From the NCBI GenBank assembly GCA_905221605.1, contig CAJNDS010001768.1:60001-124000 (forward strand): a DNA stretch of 64,000 nt. Reading direction: 5' to 3'. Origin of the DNA: Symbiodinium natans (taxonomy: Eukaryota > Sar > Dinophyceae > Suessiales > Symbiodiniaceae). Below, piece after piece: positions 54,301-55,653 of the stretch. A model generated the notes under the pieces. That model did no database searches. It saw nothing but the letters and a program-made list of their open reading frames with translations, and was not told the origin of the DNA. Every line of letters begins with the position of its first letter. Position 1 is the first letter of the stretch. A program made the position numbers and the translations under genes.

Positions 54301-55653
54301 GGGTTTAGGGTTTGGGGTTTAGGGTTTAGGGTTTGGGGTTTAGGTAGGGTTTAGAGTTTAGGGTTTCGGGTTTAGGGGTTTAGGGTTTACCTGTCATGGA
54401 TGCCGAGGATGATGATGTGCTGATGGTAGTTCTTGATCATCTTCATATCAAGAGACAAGTGTATACATAGATTGGGGAGGGGAGGGAAGGGGGGGCAAGT
54501 TGTTTGTGTTGGGGGAGCTCGGCGTTTCTTGCCCCCCCAAAAAGGGAGTCAGGCTTAGGGACTAGCTTTTCGGAAGTTGTTCTACGGTAGCAGAAGGGTT
54601 CTTGTTTCAAGGTTTGTGGGCTTTGGGTGTAGTTTGTGGGTTTTGGAGGGCTTTGGGTTCTTTCGTAATTGACCACATCCGTTTGTGTCGCTTTTGGCCG
54701 AGGTTTGGGCTGAGTTGGGGACTTCAACGGTTTAGGGCCTAGGAACCCCAAACCCCAAACCCAAAATTTTCAAACGCCAAACCCCAAACCCCCCAAACCC
54801 TAAGCCCTGAACCCTAAACCCGAAACCCTAACCCCGAAACCCTAAACCCTAGGCGAAGCTGTAAGCCCCTAAACCCTTGCGGTTTAGGGGTTATGCCTAC
54901 GAAACATGAAAGCCCTAAGCCCGTAGGCCGTACATCCCGGAACTATCCCGTCAGGCAGCCGCAGCTGAGGAGACTCCCACATCTCCACGGAGGCCCAGAA
55001 GTTGCGAATCGTCACGGACAGCGTCTTGCAAGGGAAGGTTTTGGGGGGCACATGGACTGCGTAATCTATGAACTTCGGCGTTGAACCTGCAGTGCAAAGT
55101 CTTCAGTGTTTGACATTCAAAACCTCAAACCCTAAACCCCAAACCCTGGAATCAGCCCCAAAAGCTAAAACCCCAAGCCTTAAACCCTAATCCTGTAGCG
55201 CCGCACCTCAAACCGAAAACCTCAACCGGTTTAATTTAGAGGCTCCCTAGACCCCACCTGAACCCCTAAACCCCTCGTAATTAGACCATTTTCGGGTTCC
55301 GTAAACCCCAACCTGAACCGCCCTACAAGGAGGGTCCCCCTTACTATACTAAGTATAAGTTGAGGGACTTATAACCTAATTTAGGATCCTTATTCAGTTA
55401 GGGCCCTTATAACTCTACTTATAACCTGGGGGGCCCGTCCTTGTAAGGCCCTAAATCCCTATGAACCTTTGAGGACACCTTAAGCAGCCAAATTCCAAAG
55501 CCTCGGGATTCTTTCTGCCCTCCCCCCCCAATAGGCTTTGGGGTTTAGGGTTTAGGGTTTGGGGGTAAAGGTTTAGGGTTTGGGAAAAAAGCGCCTTGCC
55601 GTGGAAGCCGTCGCTTGGATTGCCCATGAGGCCCACCCGGGCATACCTGGCAA
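300..55653 (-). CDS. GlcAK: Glucuronokinase (GHMP kinase), 17 exons found, partial at both ends
   Basis: Phosphorylates D-glucuronate at C1 with ATP, the step after myo-inositol oxygenase on the salvage route to UDP-glucuronate; cytosolic in plants. Exons (minus strand, 5' to 3'): 55653-55595, 55024-54960, 54243-~54198, 51155-51105, 50107-50046, 48943-48924, 13638-13614, 12038-11991, 11593-11530, 10831-10805, 9405-9358, 7834-7818, 7205-7139, 4010-3987, 1850-1806, 1487-1452, 382-300. Joined in frame they give, in order, the plant glucuronokinase landmarks: [58 protein letters not shown] (GHMP ATP loop), [43 protein letters not shown]. Spacing matches the plant protein almost residue for residue. 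About ten codons between exons 3 and 4, the start codon and the C-terminal GHMP motif 3 are not seen; the last lies beyond the left edge. Only about 1.4% of the span is coding. Seen: exons and phases. Known: family motifs. Inferred: that one transcript joins them. Confidence 0.88.
383..1451. other. GlcAK intron 16-17 (1,069 bp)
   Basis: GT-AG on the minus strand. Holds a 36-bp poly-G at 403-438 next to a T run, TTTAGGG and CCCTAAA arrays in both directions, and two unique islands: 667-770, and 850-1,330, where short minus-strand frames are open but have no recognisable product. Confidence 0.8.
1452..1487 (-). CDS. GlcAK: GlcAK exon 16 (MKSFGELT)
   Basis: Encodes [12 protein letters not shown]. 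Acceptor CTGCAG|G; donor GT (ACG|GTGAAG). The frame stays open through the donor, so an unspliced reading is also possible, but joining to exon 17 gives the exact plant spacing to ENFNLR. Confidence 0.85.
1663..1757. mobile_element. TIR element family B copy
   Basis: TTGGGATGTTCCCCCCTTAG at the left and CTAGTATAAGGGGAACATCCCAA (partly) at the right. Interior has 'tagggattatc...actataatcccc'. Within GlcAK intron 1,805-1,488. Confidence 0.8.
1806..1850 (-). CDS. GlcAK: GlcAK exon 15 (RWDAGD)
   Basis: Encodes [15 protein letters not shown] (plant 'VHSMVRQRWLDGD'). Acceptor TGCCAG|A, one of three acceptors here not followed by G; donor GC (GAG|GCGC). Confidence 0.9.
1851..3986. other. GlcAK intron 14-15 (2.1 kb)
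   Basis: Telomere-like arrays at 2,690-2,725, 2,885-2,990, 3,070-3,128, 3,301-3,393, 3,484-3,625 and (CCCCAAA)n at 3,809-3,925. A stem family with 'cttaagaacccc' at 2,420-2,600 around a poly-C/A tract recurs near 11,005 and 18,230. The island 3,135-3,300 has a 55-codon open minus frame (e.g. [20 protein letters not shown]) of unknown meaning. Confidence 0.75.
3987..4010 (-). CDS. GlcAK: GlcAK exon 14, 24-nt microexon (ADPSDSGK)
   Basis: Encodes [14 protein letters not shown] is a signature of glucuronokinases. Acceptor CCGCAG|G; donor GC (AAG|GCCGGG). Flanked on both sides by telomere-like arrays pointing toward it from the left as CCCTAAA and away on the right as TTTAGGG. Confidence 0.9.
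4698..4791 (-). CDS. Ubl-ankyrin exon 5 (stop codon)
   Basis: Encodes [20 protein letters not shown] then [10 protein letters not shown] and TAG at 4700-4698. Joined across the GA-AG intron it restores [13 protein letters not shown], a normal ankyrin border. Confidence 0.85.
4698..6157 (-). CDS. Ubiquitin-like + ankyrin-repeat protein, complete, five exons, nested in a GlcAK intron
   Basis: Exons 6157-6030, 5732-5585, 5452-5258, 5076-4934, 4791-4698 sum to 708 nt and translate without interruption to 235 residues. Residues 1-75 form a ubiquitin-like domain of the kind common at the N-terminus of dinoflagellate ankyrin proteins ([20 protein letters not shown] at the start, then [17 protein letters not shown]). 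Residues about 80-92 ([14 protein letters not shown]) lead into ankyrin repeats with [10 protein letters not shown] and [10 protein letters not shown]. The last repeat is short ([13 protein letters not shown]) and ends in ACPEAEKES. Introns: 297 bp GC-AG, 132 bp GC-AG, 181 bp GT-AG, 142 bp GA-AG. The role is unknown beyond probable protein binding. It lies wholly inside GlcAK intron 7,138-4,011 on the same strand. Expression is not shown; it could be a duplicated copy. Confidence 0.85.
4791..4930. mobile_element. TIR element family A, copy forming ankyrin intron 4
   Basis: Ends CCTTGGGGAC / GTCCCCAAGG, flanked by TT/TT (or GTTC/GTTC if a 9-bp TIR is counted). About 140 bp; the interior holds TTTAGGG-type repeats and the family motif for TATAATTCCTATTAA. 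The intron (4,933-4,792) equals this element plus one target-site copy: donor GA comes from the duplicated target, acceptor AG from the TIR. Confidence 0.85.
4934..5076 (-). CDS. Ubl-ankyrin exon 4 (ankyrin repeats)
   Basis: Encodes [20 protein letters not shown] then [27 protein letters not shown]. Joining to exon 3 restores the GEVVHLL helix exactly. Donor is GA (GC|GAACCTTGG), at the edge of a TIR element. Confidence 0.88.
5121..5229. mobile_element. TIR element family A, copy in ankyrin intron 3
   Basis: CCTTGGGACTAGATGAACCC at one end and GGGTTCATTTCGTCCCCAAGG (partly) at the other; AA on both flanks. It lies within the 181-bp GT-AG intron but does not define its ends. Confidence 0.8.
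5258..5452 (-). CDS. Ubl-ankyrin exon 3 (ankyrin repeats)
   Basis: 65 codons, phase 0. Ankyrin repeat with [25 protein letters not shown] split over the repeat border, then [14 protein letters not shown]. Acceptor CATCAG|G, donor GT (GAA|GTTGC). Confidence 0.88.
5585..5732 (-). CDS. Ubl-ankyrin exon 2
   Basis: Encodes [20 protein letters not shown] and on to [10 protein letters not shown]. Completes the ubiquitin-like fold and the linker to the ankyrins. Acceptor within CGGCAGAG|GCTC; donor GC (AAG|GCGGGG). Confidence 0.85.
5776..5893. repeat. Dispersed repeat family H, copy 1 (in ankyrin intron 1)
   Basis: About 118 bp from GGTAGGTACCTAC to TTAAGAACCCTATG, matched with roughly 80% identity by 12,109-12,228. 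Abuts the family A element that fills the rest of the intron. Confidence 0.75.
5894..6018. mobile_element. TIR element family A, copy in ankyrin intron 1
   Basis: CCTTGGGGACGAAATG at the left, GGGTTCACCTAGTCCCCAGG at the right; CCCTAAA-type repeats inside. Starts 11 bp inside the 5' splice site of intron 1. Confidence 0.75.
6030..6157 (-). CDS. Ubl-ankyrin exon 1 (start codon)
   Basis: ATG at 6157; [10 protein letters not shown] start is typical of dinoflagellate ubiquitin-like/ankyrin proteins. Donor GC inside a 12-bp direct repeat (CGGCAGAGGCTC) that recurs at the exon 2 junction. Confidence 0.85.
6166..6384. repeat. Head-to-head telomere-like array (palindrome)
   Basis: CCCTAAA units, then about 15 TTTAGGG (6,205-6,312), TTTATAAA, then about ten perfect CCCTAAA (6,316-6,383). 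The last two blocks form a hairpin of about 70 bp per arm. Begins 9 bp upstream of the ankyrin gene ATG, so this is its 5' flank. Confidence 0.93.
7139..7205 (-). CDS. GlcAK: GlcAK exon 13 ([13 protein letters not shown])
   Basis: Encodes [20 protein letters not shown] then FE. Acceptor CGCCTAG|G; donor GT (GAG|GTGCG). The downstream intron contains the whole ubiquitin-like/ankyrin gene. Confidence 0.9.
7818..7834 (-). CDS. GlcAK: GlcAK exon 12, 17-nt microexon (ANGYG)
   Basis: Encodes A-N-G-Y-G and two bases of Arg. Acceptor GTCAG|G; donor GC (AG|GCCCC). The split Arg is completed by exon 13 (AG|G TAT GAG), giving GYGRYERL, aligned with plant 'GHGIYTPM'. Confidence 0.82.
8139..8260. repeat. 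Dispersed repeat family I, copy 1 (second copy 17,108-17,205)
   Basis: 'tgttcctactaaataaggaa' followed by 'cccaaaaagcttaaagctc' recurs at 17,144-17,190 as the same pair of blocks (aag/gtttaaagttc variant). AT-rich; each copy has the halves AAGCTTAAAGCTC / GAGCCTAAACT loosely inverted. In GlcAK introns. Confidence 0.65.
8619..8726. mobile_element. TIR element family B copy
   Basis: TTGGGATGCTCCCCCTTCTA ... TATATGGGAACATCCCAA, with internal 'aacaatcctgactggggatt' and 'ccgattaaggactgttag' as inverted halves. In GlcAK intron 9,357-7,835. Confidence 0.8.
9237..9339. mobile_element. Short TIR element (family J) beside GlcAK exon 11
   Basis: 36-bp TIRs: CTATATGGGTGGTTGTCAAA at the left matches the reverse complement of the right end (CTATATGGGTGGTTGTGAAA). 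103 bp, starts 18 bp inside the intron after GlcAK exon 11. Only copy seen. Confidence 0.8.
9358..9405 (-). CDS. GlcAK: GlcAK exon 11 ([10 protein letters not shown])
   Basis: Encodes [16 protein letters not shown]. Acceptor TTGCAG|G; donor is GA (AAG|GACCC), a non-canonical site known from dinoflagellates. A 103-bp element with 36-bp TIRs (9,237-9,339) lies 18 bp into the intron. Confidence 0.9.
9406..10804 (-). other. GlcAK intron 10-11 with three unidentified exon-like islands
   Basis: Between TTTAGGG arrays (9,976-10,070, 10,285-10,300, 10,370-10,440) lie minus-strand open islands: 10,370-10,310 ([19 protein letters not shown]), 10,210-10,085 ([20 protein letters not shown] then [14 protein letters not shown]) and 9,950-9,890 ([20 protein letters not shown]). 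The middle one reads like a genuine exon, but the plus strand is also open there. Could be a second nested gene. Confidence 0.45.
10805..10831 (-). CDS. GlcAK: GlcAK exon 10, 27 nt (AGLQDRVVQ)
   Basis: Nine codons, AGLQDRVVQ, matching the invariant plant 'AGLQDRVAQ'. Acceptor CCTCCAG|G; donor GC (CAG|GCCTTCC), followed at once by a run of about 16 C on the minus strand. On the plus strand the same bases mimic an exon with a GTGAGG donor; rejected because the minus reading fits the family. Confidence 0.9.
11530..11593 (-). CDS. GlcAK: GlcAK exon 9 (SVESELGIQ)
   Basis: Encodes [19 protein letters not shown] then IQ, matching plant 'RPNIVLSAEKELGI'. 64 nt; acceptor CACTCAG|G, donor GC (CAG|GCACC). 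Confidence 0.9.
11991..12038 (-). CDS. GlcAK: GlcAK exon 8
   Basis: Encodes [15 protein letters not shown] plus GA of Glu, the helix after the ATP loop (plant '...CLLDFYNV'). Acceptor CCTAG|G; donor GC (GA|GCCACTC). Confidence 0.85.
12109..12228. repeat. Dispersed repeat family H, copy 2
   Basis: Matches 5,776-5,893, including GGTAGGTACCTA and 'cccccttgaacccccctccc'. Starts 70 bp upstream of the acceptor of GlcAK exon 8. Confidence 0.75.
12240..12830. repeat. (GA)n/GAGAGACA purine tract followed by C-rich tract
   Basis: 12,240-12,540 is almost pure purine with GAGA and GACAGAGA units; 12,716-12,815 is C-rich (CCCCCACC units). Long open frames in all readings ([21 protein letters not shown]) are artefacts. 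Lies in the GlcAK intron between exons 7 and 8, just upstream of repeat family H. Confidence 0.9.
13411..13585. mobile_element. TIR element family C copy
   Basis: CTTGGAGGTTCATGGTACTTA at one end and TAAGTACCATGAACCTCCAAG at the other (21-bp TIR). Interior carries TTTAGGG/TTCAGGG units. Lies 28 bp downstream of GlcAK exon 7. Confidence 0.85.
13614..13638 (-). CDS. GlcAK: GlcAK exon 7, 25-nt microexon ([12 protein letters not shown] loop)
   Basis: Carries the GHMP ATP-binding loop G-L-A-G-S-S-A-I-V. Acceptor CTACCGAG|G; donor GT (GT|GTCACT). The phase joins both exon 6 and exon 8 without shifting the plant alignment. It is sandwiched between two TIR elements: family A ends or starts 20 bp upstream and family C lies 28 bp downstream. 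Confidence 0.88.
13659..13814. mobile_element. TIR element family A, copy beside GlcAK exon 7
   Basis: CCTTGGGGACTACATGAACC ... CGTCCCCAAGG, flanked by TA/TA. Interior expanded by TTTAGGG units. Its end is 20 bp from the acceptor of GlcAK exon 7. Confidence 0.85.
14295..14425. mobile_element. Dispersed element family D, copy 1
   Basis: Shares with 55,322-55,450 a run of 'ccccttactatactaa', 'gggacttataacct' and 'ttaggatccttat', ending 'ggggcccccc-accttgtagggc'. Ends GGGGCCCCC / GGGGGGCCC are inverted. Confidence 0.65.
16722..16804 (-). CDS. Unidentified terminal exon (stop codon)
   Basis: Acceptor CCTACCCAG|G, then [20 protein letters not shown] and LTHVDM, TGA at 16,724-16,722. Clean exon shape; probable 3' end of an unknown gene lying in the long GlcAK intron on the same strand. 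No family recognised. Confidence 0.5.
17712..17783 (-). CDS. Unidentified exon (acidic, 24 codons)
   Basis: Encodes [24 protein letters not shown] in phase 0 between GGCTGAG|G and a GA donor (AAG|GACC). May belong with 18,839-18,773 and 16,804-16,722. An intervening island at 17,440-17,385 ([17 protein letters not shown]) could be a further exon. Confidence 0.5.
18773..18839 (-). CDS. Unidentified exon (basic)
   Basis: After a split Arg: [22 protein letters not shown]; acceptor TTTGGAG|G, donor GT (CGG|GTTTAG). Codon use and shape look real; no family recognised. Confidence 0.5.
19040..19410. repeat. Three degenerate direct repeats of about 85 bp
   Basis: 'gtctagaagcttgcgagaac' to 'cggccggagggccttctcat' at about 19,060-19,130, 19,190-19,262 and 19,325-19,398, spaced about 132-135 bp. 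The third copy lacks part of the leader. Confidence 0.85.
19835..19924 (-). CDS. Unidentified exon containing a perfect 12-bp hairpin
   Basis: Encodes [30 protein letters not shown], phase 0, acceptor TAGAG|G and GC donor (CAG|GCTACAG). The stem GGCAGGCTCTGC / GCAGAGCCTGCC (loop AGCTCA) lies in the middle; the site could instead be a structured noncoding element. Confidence 0.4.
20861..20950. mobile_element. TIR element family B copy
   Basis: Halves 'actaacagtccttagtaggg' and 'ccctattaaggaccgttaat' are reverse complements; outer end GGGGGAAACATCC. Short copy. Confidence 0.75.
22478..22608. mobile_element. TIR element family C copy
   Basis: Same TIR (CTTGGAGGTTCATGGTACTT / AAGTACCAATGAACCTCCAAG), with inner inverted 'aaccaatgataaatgtgggt' and 'cttataaattggttggtaag'. 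Confidence 0.8.
22866..22936 (-). CDS. Unidentified exon
   Basis: Encodes [23 protein letters not shown] with acceptor CGTAG|G and GC donor (CCG|GCCTGC). Neighbouring minus islands 23,217-23,158 ([18 protein letters not shown]) and 23,793-23,751 ([14 protein letters not shown]) have similar shape and may belong together. Confidence 0.45.
24025..24116 (-). CDS. Unidentified exon (Cys/His-containing)
   Basis: Encodes [30 protein letters not shown]; acceptor CGCCAG, donor GT (CAG|GTCTGA). Convincing composition; upstream islands at 24,325-24,211 ([18 protein letters not shown]) and 24,557-24,440 open in the same direction. Confidence 0.5.
24670..24885 (-). CDS. Unidentified exon pair split by a 99-bp GC-AG intron with 31-bp direct repeats
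   Basis: Exon 24,885-24,863 (EVWE) and exon 24,763-~24,672 ([20 protein letters not shown] then [10 protein letters not shown]). The intron 24,862-24,764 consists of a copy of the downstream exon start plus telomere-like units: CCCGCATGTCCAG.TTG.AAA... occurs at 24,737-24,767 and 24,836-24,866 with 2 differences in 31. Confidence 0.5.
25830..25896 (-). CDS. Unidentified exon
   Basis: Encodes [22 protein letters not shown]; acceptor GGTTCAG|G, donor GT (AAG|GTTGAAG counted from CAAAG). Downstream islands 25,772-25,728 ([16 protein letters not shown]) and about 25,700-25,665 ([12 protein letters not shown]) look like following exons. Confidence 0.5.
26288..26350 (-). CDS. Unidentified exon with probable membrane segment
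   Basis: Encodes [20 protein letters not shown] after CACCAG|G. The 'VD..SR..LPLLY' pattern resembles the last membrane helix of pentameric ligand-gated channels, but one exon is not enough to name it. Confidence 0.45.
26385..26680 (+). repeat. (TACGGGCYC)n 9-10-bp tandem array
   Basis: Repeats of TACGGGC with C/T-rich spacers, drifting to TGCGGGC and CCCACGGGC. Translates as LRALRAL or YGPYGPY in all frames; considered a noncoding minisatellite because no frame has exon-like ends. Confidence 0.8.
28531..28644. mobile_element. TIR element family A copy
   Basis: CCTTTGGGGACCAAATGAAG ... GGTTCATGCAGCCCCAAAGG, flanked by TA/TA, with the internal TATAATTCCTATGAAGGTAT motif. A degraded relative follows at 28,673-28,820. 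Confidence 0.8.
29467..29592 (-). CDS. Unidentified terminal exon (41 codons + stop)
   Basis: Acceptor ATCGGAG|G then [20 protein letters not shown] and [24 protein letters not shown] at 29,469-29,467. Good exon shape, no family recognised. Confidence 0.45.
   Translation of the reverse strand, partial: VMRLKIHALLQCLPGLHFDISMVQHLVRTPSPSKLCQAQWY
30887..31038. mobile_element. TIR element family A copy
   Basis: CCTTGGGGACGACATGAACC ... GGGTTCATTACGTCCCCATGG with the internal 'ctgctataattcc' motif. Weaker relatives at 6,867-7,010, 29,090-29,205 and 32,130-32,225. Confidence 0.75.
31561..31617 (-). CDS. Unidentified exon
   Basis: Encodes [19 protein letters not shown] after GACAG|G. Flanked directly by telomere-like arrays on both sides. 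Confidence 0.4.
33125..33258. mobile_element. Foldback element family E with (TA)n core
   Basis: CCGAAGTATGGGCCCTTA at the left and TAAGGGCCCATACTTCGG at the right (18-bp TIR) around a long TA/CATA tract. Partial relatives carry 'ttctgaagtatgggcccttgg' at 27,570-27,605 and 42,475-42,505. Confidence 0.75.
33365..33439 (-). CDS. Unidentified exon
   Basis: Encodes [24 protein letters not shown] after CAACAAG|G. The acceptor region (AGCTTCCTTGTTGG on the plus strand) is duplicated at 33,536-33,549, 102 bp upstream, consistent with a short GA-AG intron bounded by direct repeats. Islands 33,783-33,710 ([20 protein letters not shown]) and 33,880-33,845 ([11 protein letters not shown]) may be preceding exons. 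Confidence 0.42.
34456..34723. mobile_element. 268-bp MITE-like element with 34-bp TIRs and TA target duplication
   Basis: Ends CCTAGAGAATCCAGAACC... and, reversed, CCTACAGACTCCAAAACC...: 28 of 34 bp match. TA at both flanks (34,454-55, 34,724-25). The right arm of the large inverted repeat carries the uninterrupted sequence (GGGCCCTAGAGGTTTGTC on the complementary strand near 36,365), an empty site with a single TA. Interior has a triplet of GGAAACCCGTC. No ORF for a transposase. Confidence 0.88.
35410..35905. repeat. (CCTTTTAGGGTTTAGGGTTT)n spacer of the inverted repeat
   Basis: Irregular 20-30-bp units: CCTTTTAGGG followed by one or more TTTAGGG. A higher-order derivative of the telomere-like heptamer, unlike any other array in the window. 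Confidence 0.85.
36834..37048. mobile_element. Foldback element with about 42-bp imperfect TIRs
   Basis: Left AATAGAGGCGCGTAAATCAT...ACGTTATGGC pairs with right GCCATAACGT...ATGATTTGCGCGCCTCTAT. 215 bp. Further half-copies of 'cacgttatgatt..cgggctttggtca' at 37,173 and 37,308. Confidence 0.75.
37440..37740. repeat. Direct copies of the inverted-repeat module
   Basis: Two forward copies of AGAGGTTTGTCGTATGTCCC...GTGCTCGTAGGGTTT (37,466 and 37,520), then 'agcaagcagagttgggacaaaa' twice (37,577 and 37,681). The same roughly 45-bp module occurs about nine times in both orientations from 34,412 to 37,560. Confidence 0.8.
37751..38045. repeat. (GTTCCG/GGCGTTCC)n array and duplicated flank
   Basis: Tandem GTTCCGGCGTTCC-type units at 37,771-37,980. 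The array plus its flank (GGCCCCCCGCCTCTAGAGAT to TTCGG.TGTTGGGAAT) recurs at 34,146-34,243 with a much shorter array. A direct duplication just outside the large inverted repeat, probably part of the same unit. Confidence 0.85.
38677..38818. mobile_element. TIR element family C copy
   Basis: CTTGGAGGTTCATGGTACCTA ... AAGCACCATGAACCTCCAA with inner inverted repeats (ACTTCTAACTCTACTT / AAGTACAGTGGTAAGT-like). About 200 bp left of the assembly gap. Confidence 0.8.
38925..38976 (-). CDS. Exon encoding an EF-hand calcium-binding loop
   Basis: Encodes [17 protein letters not shown]: loop positions 1, 3, 5, 6, 8 are D, D, N, G, I; the position-12 Glu would be the first codon of the next exon. Acceptor GCGAAG|G, donor GT (GAT|GTGCC). 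It ends 40 bp from the assembly gap, so the upstream exons of this EF-hand protein may lie in the gap. Confidence 0.6.
39016..39115. other. Assembly gap (100 N)
   Basis: Exactly 100 N, the conventional length for a gap of unknown size. It falls in the GlcAK intron between exons 6 and 7, and the right side starts directly in the minisatellite. GlcAK exons 1-6 to the right and 7-17 to the left, in order and on one strand, independently support this join. Confidence 0.97.
39116..41655. repeat. Minisatellite, about 232-bp unit, ten copies, with internal hairpins
   Basis: The marker GGCCCGGGGCTCC starts at 39237, 39479, 39712, 39946, 40180, 40416, 40653, 40861, 41094, 41322: spacings 208-242, mostly 233-236. 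Each unit has a GC-rich core flanked by AT-rich complementary arms (GATTTTAAAAGG ... CCTTTAAAATC), made of GGATTTTAA/TTAAAATCC sub-repeats, plus a second small palindrome (GGAAATGGATTTTCC). Units around 40,500-40,780 are degraded. Long open frames here ([10 protein letters not shown]) are repeat artefacts. The array may extend into the gap. Confidence 0.93.
41961..42002 (-). CDS. Unidentified exon ([14 protein letters not shown])
   Basis: 14 codons, acceptor GGTGAG|G, GC donor (AAG|GCCGAG); without splicing the frame runs AEGD and stops. The 'LR.DLL..YDK' string resembles the N-terminal helix of ligand-gated channels; weak. Confidence 0.4.
42060..42400 (+). repeat. (TTTAGGC)n variant array mixed with TTTAGGG
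   Basis: About 45 heptamers, mostly TTTAGGC with TTTAGGG, TTCAGGC and GTAGGC variants. The only large TTTAGGC array in the window. Confidence 0.92.
43555..43785. repeat. (CCCTAAAA)n octamer array
   Basis: About 25 near-perfect CCCTAAAA units with two AAAGC interruptions at 43,610-43,655; an octamer variant of the telomere-like heptamer. Confidence 0.92.
44260..44950. repeat. Cluster of simple repeats: G tract, (TA)n, (ATATT)n, (CATA)n, (GA)n
   Basis: Poly-G 44,261-44,282; TA-rich 44,284-44,430; ATATT/AAATT pentamers 44,474-44,580; CATA tetramers 44,682-44,740; GGGA/GA tract 44,880-44,935. No gene signal. Confidence 0.93.
46041..46706 (-). pseudogene. C-terminal part of the retroelement protein, in the -1 frame
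   Basis: 221-codon frame overlapping the RT ORF by about 80 nt. Carries the usual LINE tail: [34 protein letters not shown], then [19 protein letters not shown] (the 'G.PR..W' block). Read-through of both frames lines up if one base is gained, or the ribosome slips back, at a run of five A at about 46,643 (CAC AAA AAC). Either a decay mutation in this copy or a programmed shift. Confidence 0.8.
46625..48826 (-). CDS. RNase H-reverse transcriptase ORF of a non-LTR retroelement
   Basis: Frame open from just after TAG (48,829-48,827) to TAG at 46,625; no ATG before the RNase H domain, so the true start is lost or upstream. RNase H: TDGS (Asp codon 48,766-48,764), the Glu of [11 protein letters not shown], the Asp of [10 protein letters not shown] and GNHRADRLA, i.e. 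all four acidic residues. [33 protein letters not shown] (first catalytic Asp), [25 protein letters not shown] (YADD at 47,035-47,024), then a thumb with HYLGAYL. A small CRCPSC cysteine cluster follows. All catalytic residues are present, but the frame stops in the thumb and continues in another frame (46,706-46,041). In most LINEs with RNase H that domain is C-terminal to RT. Confidence 0.9.
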   Translation of the reverse strand, partial: DYSPPTPRTTPDVGALQLYTDGSCPDQLHVGPGNPAGWAFTFRKNCVWFDSYGPVGQNLSFIPIGSNNSGELQAVIEALDYICRHHKKFTNMSIDLYTDSLYVYNLCHDLIIPQAHPELTVQLRSYMTRALQHVDLAILKVKGHSGDEGNHRADRLAFQGVTSAANLGRHSFPERPLLPILRQHFTLATGIEQQAADLSAQVLEASRQLQPEGPELFHKAYLSSQSKTLIKQIQNTPQTDVDTTAKLRKAVRRQVKKDKRQHLCNQLLQESKGPPSKQWATLKFIRKPYTPRTQGVTQPNGKICSKSQKAEVLAKYLSKEVWCPSDAPPISDRQLYPPADMPRSPFTEAEFEAALQRMRHRKAPGPDGIPVELWKFAPRSFRLSLLDHYNQIFHAATAPSNWGPAIVIMIYKGKKKDPKSPSSYRPISLVNAVYKIYAALLHHRIKEAIDARLSPYQFGFRAGRSTSAPLFIIRRLLEIHERHGESFYALFLDWAQAFDSVSHLALRISLTRIGVPDHYVSCIMAIYSNASFRVRDGPYLSASYQFRRGIRQGCPLSPYLFVIVLSVLFDDLYFEYRSLYQVLPSVHSHDLPITDLEYADDTLLLARTAQAQNRLLHLLQYLATLRGLHLNPEKCQLLAINPQGKIVLIDTPTSPCRCPSCLPIRGSIPPQTTEVEPTDVAHYLGAYLCANSSADKDVQHRYSQAIRCLKSLDAFYRHSSISHKNASYWYTPR
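48924..48943 (-). CDS. GlcAK: GlcAK exon 6, 20-nt microexon (NIPRQV)
   Basis: Completes Thr, then N-I-P-R-Q-V and one base of Gly, the sequence expected between YDT and GLAGSSA. Acceptor CCGAG|G; donor GC (G|GCCTTG). The next exon is 35.3 kb away. A retroelement reading frame starts about 100 bp downstream in the intron. Confidence 0.85.
48944..50045. other. GlcAK intron 5-6 (1.1 kb)
   Basis: GC-AG. Holds a TTTAGGG/TTAGGGC array at 48,996-49,117, TIR element B at 49,431-49,519, an array turning from TTTAGGG to CCCTAAA at 49,917-49,990, and CCCTAAG units. No coding seen. Confidence 0.85.
49431..49519. mobile_element. TIR element family B copy, near-perfect hairpin
   Basis: GGGATGTTTCCCTTTGAACT ... 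CTAGTATAAGGGGGAACATTCC; the halves around 49,455-49,490 (ACTAACAGTCCTTAATAGGG / CCCTATTAAGGACTGCTAGT) pair almost completely. In GlcAK intron 50,045-48,944. Confidence 0.85.
50046..50107 (-). CDS. GlcAK: GlcAK exon 5 (FTLRYDT segment)
   Basis: Encodes [20 protein letters not shown] and the first two bases of Thr. Same length as the plant block leading to YDTN. Acceptor AAAGAG; donor GC (AC|GCCC). Confidence 0.88.
50108..51104. other. GlcAK intron 4-5 (1.0 kb)
   Basis: GC-AG. Right half (50,560-51,095) is a mosaic of CCCTAAA, CCCCAAA and CCCAAACC units; left half is unique sequence without open frames that look like exons. Confidence 0.85.
51105..51155 (-). CDS. GlcAK: GlcAK exon 4 (GYYGG segment)
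   Basis: Encodes [17 protein letters not shown], nearly identical to the plant 'GYYGGVRLLMAICKVF' block. 51 nt, phase 0 at both ends; acceptor TTCAG, donor GC (CAG|GCAC). Confidence 0.9.
51213..51316 (+). repeat. (GGGTTGA)n heptamer array
   Basis: Fifteen near-perfect GGGTTGA units; variant confined to this locus in the GlcAK intron between exons 3 and 4. Confidence 0.92.
52970..53080 (+). repeat. (GGGATTTA)n octamer array
   Basis: About 13 units of GGGATTTA with single changes; variant telomere-like array in the GlcAK intron between exons 3 and 4. Confidence 0.92.
54198..54243 (-). CDS. GlcAK: GlcAK exon 3 (PHP segment)
   Basis: Encodes [15 protein letters not shown] after a split Arg codon. 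The PHP motif sits at the expected distance from exon 2. The 3' end is uncertain: GC at CTA|GCG or GA a codon later. About ten codons before GYYGG (exon 4) are missing and probably form an undetected microexon between 54.19 and 51.16 kb. Confidence 0.75.
54391..54440 (-). CDS. Unidentified exon inside GlcAK intron 2-3
   Basis: Encodes [16 protein letters not shown] plus AG of Arg, acceptor ATGAAG, donor GT (AG|GTAAAC). Its phase does not fit GlcAK, so it would be a nested or skipped exon. Confidence 0.35.
54960..55024 (-). CDS. GlcAK: GlcAK exon 2 (NFWASV segment)
   Basis: Encodes [20 protein letters not shown] then L and part of R. Continues in frame from exon 1 (K|T), matching plant 'RTISLTIGNFWASV'. 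Acceptor CAAG; donor GC (CG|GCTGCC), phase 2. Confidence 0.88.
55322..55450. mobile_element. Dispersed element family D, copy 2
   Basis: Ends CCTACAAGGAGGGTCCCCC / GGGGGGCCCGTCCTTGTAAGG are inverted repeats; interior as in copy 1. In the GlcAK intron between exons 1 and 2. Confidence 0.7.
55595..55653 (-). CDS. GlcAK: GlcAK exon 1 of those found (NPSD motif)
   Basis: Encodes [19 protein letters not shown], the first substrate/ATP-site segment of glucuronokinase. Acceptor CCCACAG at 55654; donor is a GC site (AAG|GCGC). The preceding exon, with the start codon, was not recognised upstream of 55.65 kb. Confidence 0.88.
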